Below are positions 60,365 through 64,000 of a stretch of 64,000 bases of DNA, piece after piece. The notes under the pieces are model-generated. The model was given only the letters and a program-made list of their open reading frames with translations, was not told where the DNA came from and made no database searches. The stretch's first letter is position 1; each line of letters starts with the position of its first letter. This DNA is from Enoplolaimus lenunculus (lineage: Eukaryota > Nematoda > Enoplea > Enoplida > Thoracostomopsidae), in the NCBI GenBank assembly GCA_030248215.1, contig JASANG010003092.1, positions 372,001 through 436,000 of the forward strand, written 5' to 3'. Both the position numbers and the translations under genes were made by a program.

Positions 60365-63300
60365 TTGAACCAGAGACTTGTGCCGAAATGACATCATTTA
60401 CTAACGCTTGAACATCGGCGGGCAATACTTAAATTAGAATATTACAAAAATTTCTTGTGATAAGAAACATCATAAAATTTTGATTCCAGGATAGTAAACT
60501 CCATATCTGTGACACATTGAGCTTACGAAAACGTTCATCACATTTGAAAACAGTGTGATCTAAACTTACTAAAACCTTTGTAGAGAAACATAAAATACGA
60601 TTTGCTTTGTAAAATTGTTACAATTTAATACGTTGCTTTCGCCTCAAACTGCAAAAACATCCACTTTTTCACTTCACTGTGACCGACATACAATAGAACT
60701 AAATCGGTACATACATACCTGGTTCATAGTTACTTGTTGATGCTAAACTATCTGCAGAATACGGTAAATGCTGAGACACCGCAGCACCCTAAAACCAGAG
60801 AAGGGGTACTAAAACATTAATTTAAGGACGGTGTAGATACTGTGCACATTATACCTAGCTTCGAAATTTTAGCAGGACCGTTTAGTAACCGCTAATGTTT
60901 TATGTACGCGTACGCTAGCATGAAATGAAATGAACCCACCCTTAAACATACATGCAAATTAAATAGAGAATACCGCATTGTCAAAAAGTAAACATATGCA
61001 GCCCATAATACTTTTATCACAATATCATTCTATTAAACCAAGCCGTACACAGCTCAAAATACTAGGGAGCAGGGTGCGAAGCGGAATACAGAATTCTTAT
61101 GCAACATATCATAACAAAAAGAATTAAAATTAAAATTTAAACATTCCGATTCCGATTGATTGTGCAACCGGAATCGGTACTCGTTTTGAATCGGAATTTT
61201 AATCGGAATCGGAATTTCGGTTGCACTCTGCTGGGGAGCTTAAATATTTTCAGGCAGGGAATGCAAAAATTTCCGACCAGTTACAAGCGAGTTTTGACAC
61301 TTTGGTAGGGGTTGGAGCAAAATGTTTTGCTGGAGACTAAAGCCGATCTATCTACTTTTTGGCAAGAGGCCTCTAAATGGAACTGTAAACCGATATGTAC
61401 GAAAACAGTTTACCTGATTAAATTTTTCTAAAAATTCATTTGCGTCGTTATTTGACGTACAAACGATTTGAAATTCTATTAGGTGGTTAATACCAACGCT
61501 ATTGCGTACAGCTGCAATAGGATCTGCAGCTGTCCACGTGACACTTGCCATCTTCGAGTCGTCATGAAGTTTAGCCTAGAATTACGTAAACAAACAGTGC
61601 AACTTTTGCTCGCAAAATGCCACTGTTCATCAAAAACTCAATGTGCTGCGGCATTACTATTCAAACTCAATCTATCTTCAAAAACATAGGAGTCCACAAA
61701 AATAACTGGCTAAATACAATGCTCACATTCGGTCAGATTTCGGAAGCACTGGGCAGTTGAGCCCCGTTTGGTTTTGGTGACTTGAACACTGAACTTTTTT
61801 GGCTACTGTATTGGATAATCAGCCTATGTTAATTATAGAAGTCTGTCCTCCGAGAGACTTTGAGACTGAGAGGTTTAAGCTTTGGATTATAGGGCCACCC
61901 CATATTATATAACTAATGATGCCTTACACCACTAACATAGTTGGTTTCAAGCAATTCTCATAGTGTTCAACAGACTAACCTTAGCCACAGAACTTTGTAC
62001 AATTGCATGATTCAAACCAATGACATTTTCTCCATCAGAAACAAATTGAATTTTAAATCCACCCGATGTATGGTCACTAATAATCACAATAGAACCTGAG
62101 CCAACCTCCTTAAACAGTAAACAGTACACCAAAATCCAACAAAAACAAAACGACTACATATATATTCATTTTTGTTTTGAATGTTTTAGCTCTTCAAAGT
62201 TTGTTATAGTATTACGCTCTTAGCATTACTCAAACGCATACCCCAAAACTGCAACTTCAATGTACACTCTAGAGTATCAAAACTGTCACAAAAGATTAAA
62301 GATGAGACCTTAAAAACCCATTCTGCTACCAGCACCACGTACTCTATGAAACAAACATACCTTCAGTGGATTGCCTTCGTACAGGGTCACTTGACGTTCA
62401 AAAATTACTGGTTGCTGTGTTGCCAGAGTGGTCATCATTCTACCTGGTGAAATTCCGCTAAATTGGCTCCCACACGCCGATAGTGCTGAAATGGTATTGT
62501 TATTGATACGATCAGATTCAGCAAGCAACTGTTCATCAGAGACATCGCCAGCTCCTCTATTTCGCACCACTTGGTCAACTTCGGGAGGACTTTCATCTAC
62601 AAAATTATTGTAAACCAGTAACCATAAAAGAGTCAGAAACAGTATTTTGTTTATACGTCACAAACACTACAACTTTTTATTGATGTGTTGTGCCCTCCAT
62701 GTCAAATAAAACATGGATGTGCCGATACGAAAATTTTTGCCGATGCCGATGTTTATTTTGAAAATTTTTTAGACGCACCGATATACGCAAACAAGTGAAA
62801 CTATTGATAGCATTCCAGCTAAGTGTTTGTAAAAGAAGTATCGGTAAAGAATCGACATTCTTTGCAGCACCGATGCCGGTATTCACGAAAAGTGCCGATT
62901 TTTACCGATGAAGATGCCGATTAATCGGAACATCTCTTCAGTAAAACAGTACTTATCACTACTCATACCGCAGCGACAAGTATTAATTTAGTTCATTTAC
63001 AGTAGAACAAAATACCAATTCCATGCAAGATAACAAAATCTTTGCATCATCCACAGGTTTATTTACAACACTTAGATCCTGAATATTCTGCGCTAACGCA
63101 CTGCTGTAGGGTACACTGAACGCAACACACAATCCTGAACAAAAGCGTAATCCTGTGCAATCAAAAAATATTTGCTCCATGTTTCATACAACAAAATTAT
63201 GACATCAAAGCCGCCACGCTACTACAAGCGGCGGTGTACAAATACAAATATTTAGTTCGTATATGCATGTTCGATGAAGGCATAACCGGATACAAAAAAC

Positions 63301-63823
63301 CTGACATTTTGGAGCATATTTACACAAAAGTGAAAACTTATTCACGTTAATTTAGTAGTACTTGCTATTATTTTGTTTTTACAAAAGTTTTAATATTAAT
63401 TAGATTTCTTTATCTGGGAACCGGACACTTACCACCACCGTCTGAGTCATTCTGGCACCCTCGGCATCCTGTACAGCGATCGGTGCTATTTTCATAAGCA
63501 TAAAAATGCGACGGTAAACCATACCGTTCGGCACGTTCACGTTGCTCGTTGGTTACCCACCGCGACTCACCAATTATTTCTACTTCGTGCTCGCTGCTTG
63601 AATTGGATTGATTGCGTCTTGAGTCCACCGTCAATGACAACGGTGGCTGTTGATCGGCTTCTGGTTTTGATAACCTGTCTGAAAGACTAGCACCCACGCA
63701 GTGTGAACAGTGCACGTTACTGTCACTGGCTAAAGTCAGGAAAAATTTCAAGCCTGGGGCACGACATGGTGTTATAAATTTAGTAGATGGCATGCGTACA
63801 TGATGTGCAGCGCAAGTTCTGCA
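60365..63823 (-). CDS. Ran-binding-domain (RanBP2/RanBP1-like) protein, partial (continues past the right edge)
   Basis: Minus-strand exons in order: 63823-63433, 62596-62361, 62108-61980, 61575-61414, 60788-60719, 60427-60365, all phase-consistent, about 350 residues. Exon 1 here has Cys pairs (CRTC, HCSHC, CTGCRGC) and a Ser-rich, charged linker (SSSEHEVEIIGESRW). The Ran-binding domain spans exons 2-4: VIFERQVTLYEG, KEVGSGSIVII, GFKIQF, GLNHAIVQ, SVTWTAADP, and IEFQIVCTSNNDANEFLEKF. These follow the family order lferraKLy, GvGdlkiL, lclNhlit, WtaaDf, lairFkt..da.eFkekfe. Such domains bind Ran-GTP at nuclear pores (RanBP2/Nup358, Nup50) or in the cytosol (RanBP1). Several canonical Arg residues are replaced. 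Downstream, a 17-bp exon 60277-60261 and a last exon 60123-60085 fit phase but are unproven. Which family member this is remains open. Confidence 0.72.
61070..61230. mobile_element. hAT-like MITE, GGAATCGG family (161 bp)
   Basis: Begins CAGGGTGCGAAGCGGAATAC and ends ATTTCGGTTGCACTCTG. Flanks CTAGGGAG and CTGGGGAG match at 7 of 8. GAATCGGAATC motifs are repeated toward the right end. In an intron of the Ran-binding-domain gene. Confidence 0.82.
62712..62937. mobile_element. GCCGAT-family MITE
   Basis: GATGTGCCGATACG at the left and GATTAATCGGAACATCTC at the right, with GCCGATGCCGATG and CACCGATGCCGG in between. Related fragments occur at 34210-34258 and 47262-47335 (GGAATCGACATCGGTATC). No clean duplication recognised. 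Confidence 0.45.
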
Positions 63824-64000
63824 CTTGAAATTAAACAAGACTATTACTATTTTTTATAAACTTTAGAAATTTTGCAAGGGATGGAAGGGAAAGTTCCCCT
63901 GCATACGCTTTGCTGATGTAATACTTAATCTGCGAAGTTTTATTAATAAATAACCTTGCAGAATATAAAAAGCTTTCGGATGGTGTTTCAAATCATATTT

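Noticed and set aside
62983-63180. 65-residue minus-strand reading frame starting MEQIFFDCTG as an exon of the Ran-binding-domain gene
   Set aside because: The exon at 63433 joins the exon at 62596 in correct phase without it, its borders lack convincing splice sites, and no family similarity was seen.

Overview
The window is AT-rich eukaryotic DNA with intron-rich genes, almost certainly from a nematode-like animal. Six protein-coding genes can be assembled from exons whose GT/AG boundaries and codon phases agree at every junction I checked. Degenerate arrays of the hexamer TTAGGC (seen as CCTAAG), the nematode telomere repeat, lie scattered inside small transposons. The dense load of miniature DNA transposons and long introns argues against a compact Caenorhabditis-type genome. 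An early-branching nematode is my inference; I cannot name the species.

Layout. 1-3188 (minus): 5' part of a BRD7/BRD9-type bromodomain gene (SWI/SNF subunit), running off the left edge. 3189-6661: transposon-rich divergent promoter interval. 6662-28649 (plus): a 21-exon ATAD5/Elg1 gene, the large subunit of the PCNA-unloading clamp-loader-like complex, about 1804 aa. 28650-33893: intergenic, nearly all repeats (MITEs, an inverted pair of GGGACAGC minisatellites, telomere-like arrays). 33894-39130 (plus): an 11-exon class III alcohol dehydrogenase / S-nitrosoglutathione reductase, 377 aa. 39201-40207: a foldback transposon directly behind it. 43836-52278 (plus): a 7-exon tau-tubulin-kinase-like protein kinase, 459 aa, with many transposons in its introns. 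54108-56506 (plus): a 3-exon secreted cysteine-rich (EB-module-like) protein, 183 aa. 60365-63823 (minus): part of a gene with a Ran-binding domain, running off the right edge.

The genes form no operon or pathway; they are ordinary housekeeping and lineage genes. BRD7/9 and ATAD5 are divergently arranged and both act on chromatin or replication, but a functional link is only inference.

The unusual part of the window is its repeat landscape. Several families of short non-autonomous DNA transposons can be delimited to the base by target-site duplications. One set ends in CAGGGTG..CACCCTG with 8-bp duplications (hAT-like); different families carry a different short purine motif iterated inward from each end. 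A second 8-bp-duplication set ends in GGCC(C)ATG and carries internal TTAGGC telomere-like arrays. A TA-duplication set ends in CTGTAGTGACCC, and another TA set is an almost perfect palindrome dense in TGAGTCA. There are also 1-kb foldback elements. No transposase gene, retroelement open reading frame, rRNA, CRISPR array or bacterial-type operon was seen.
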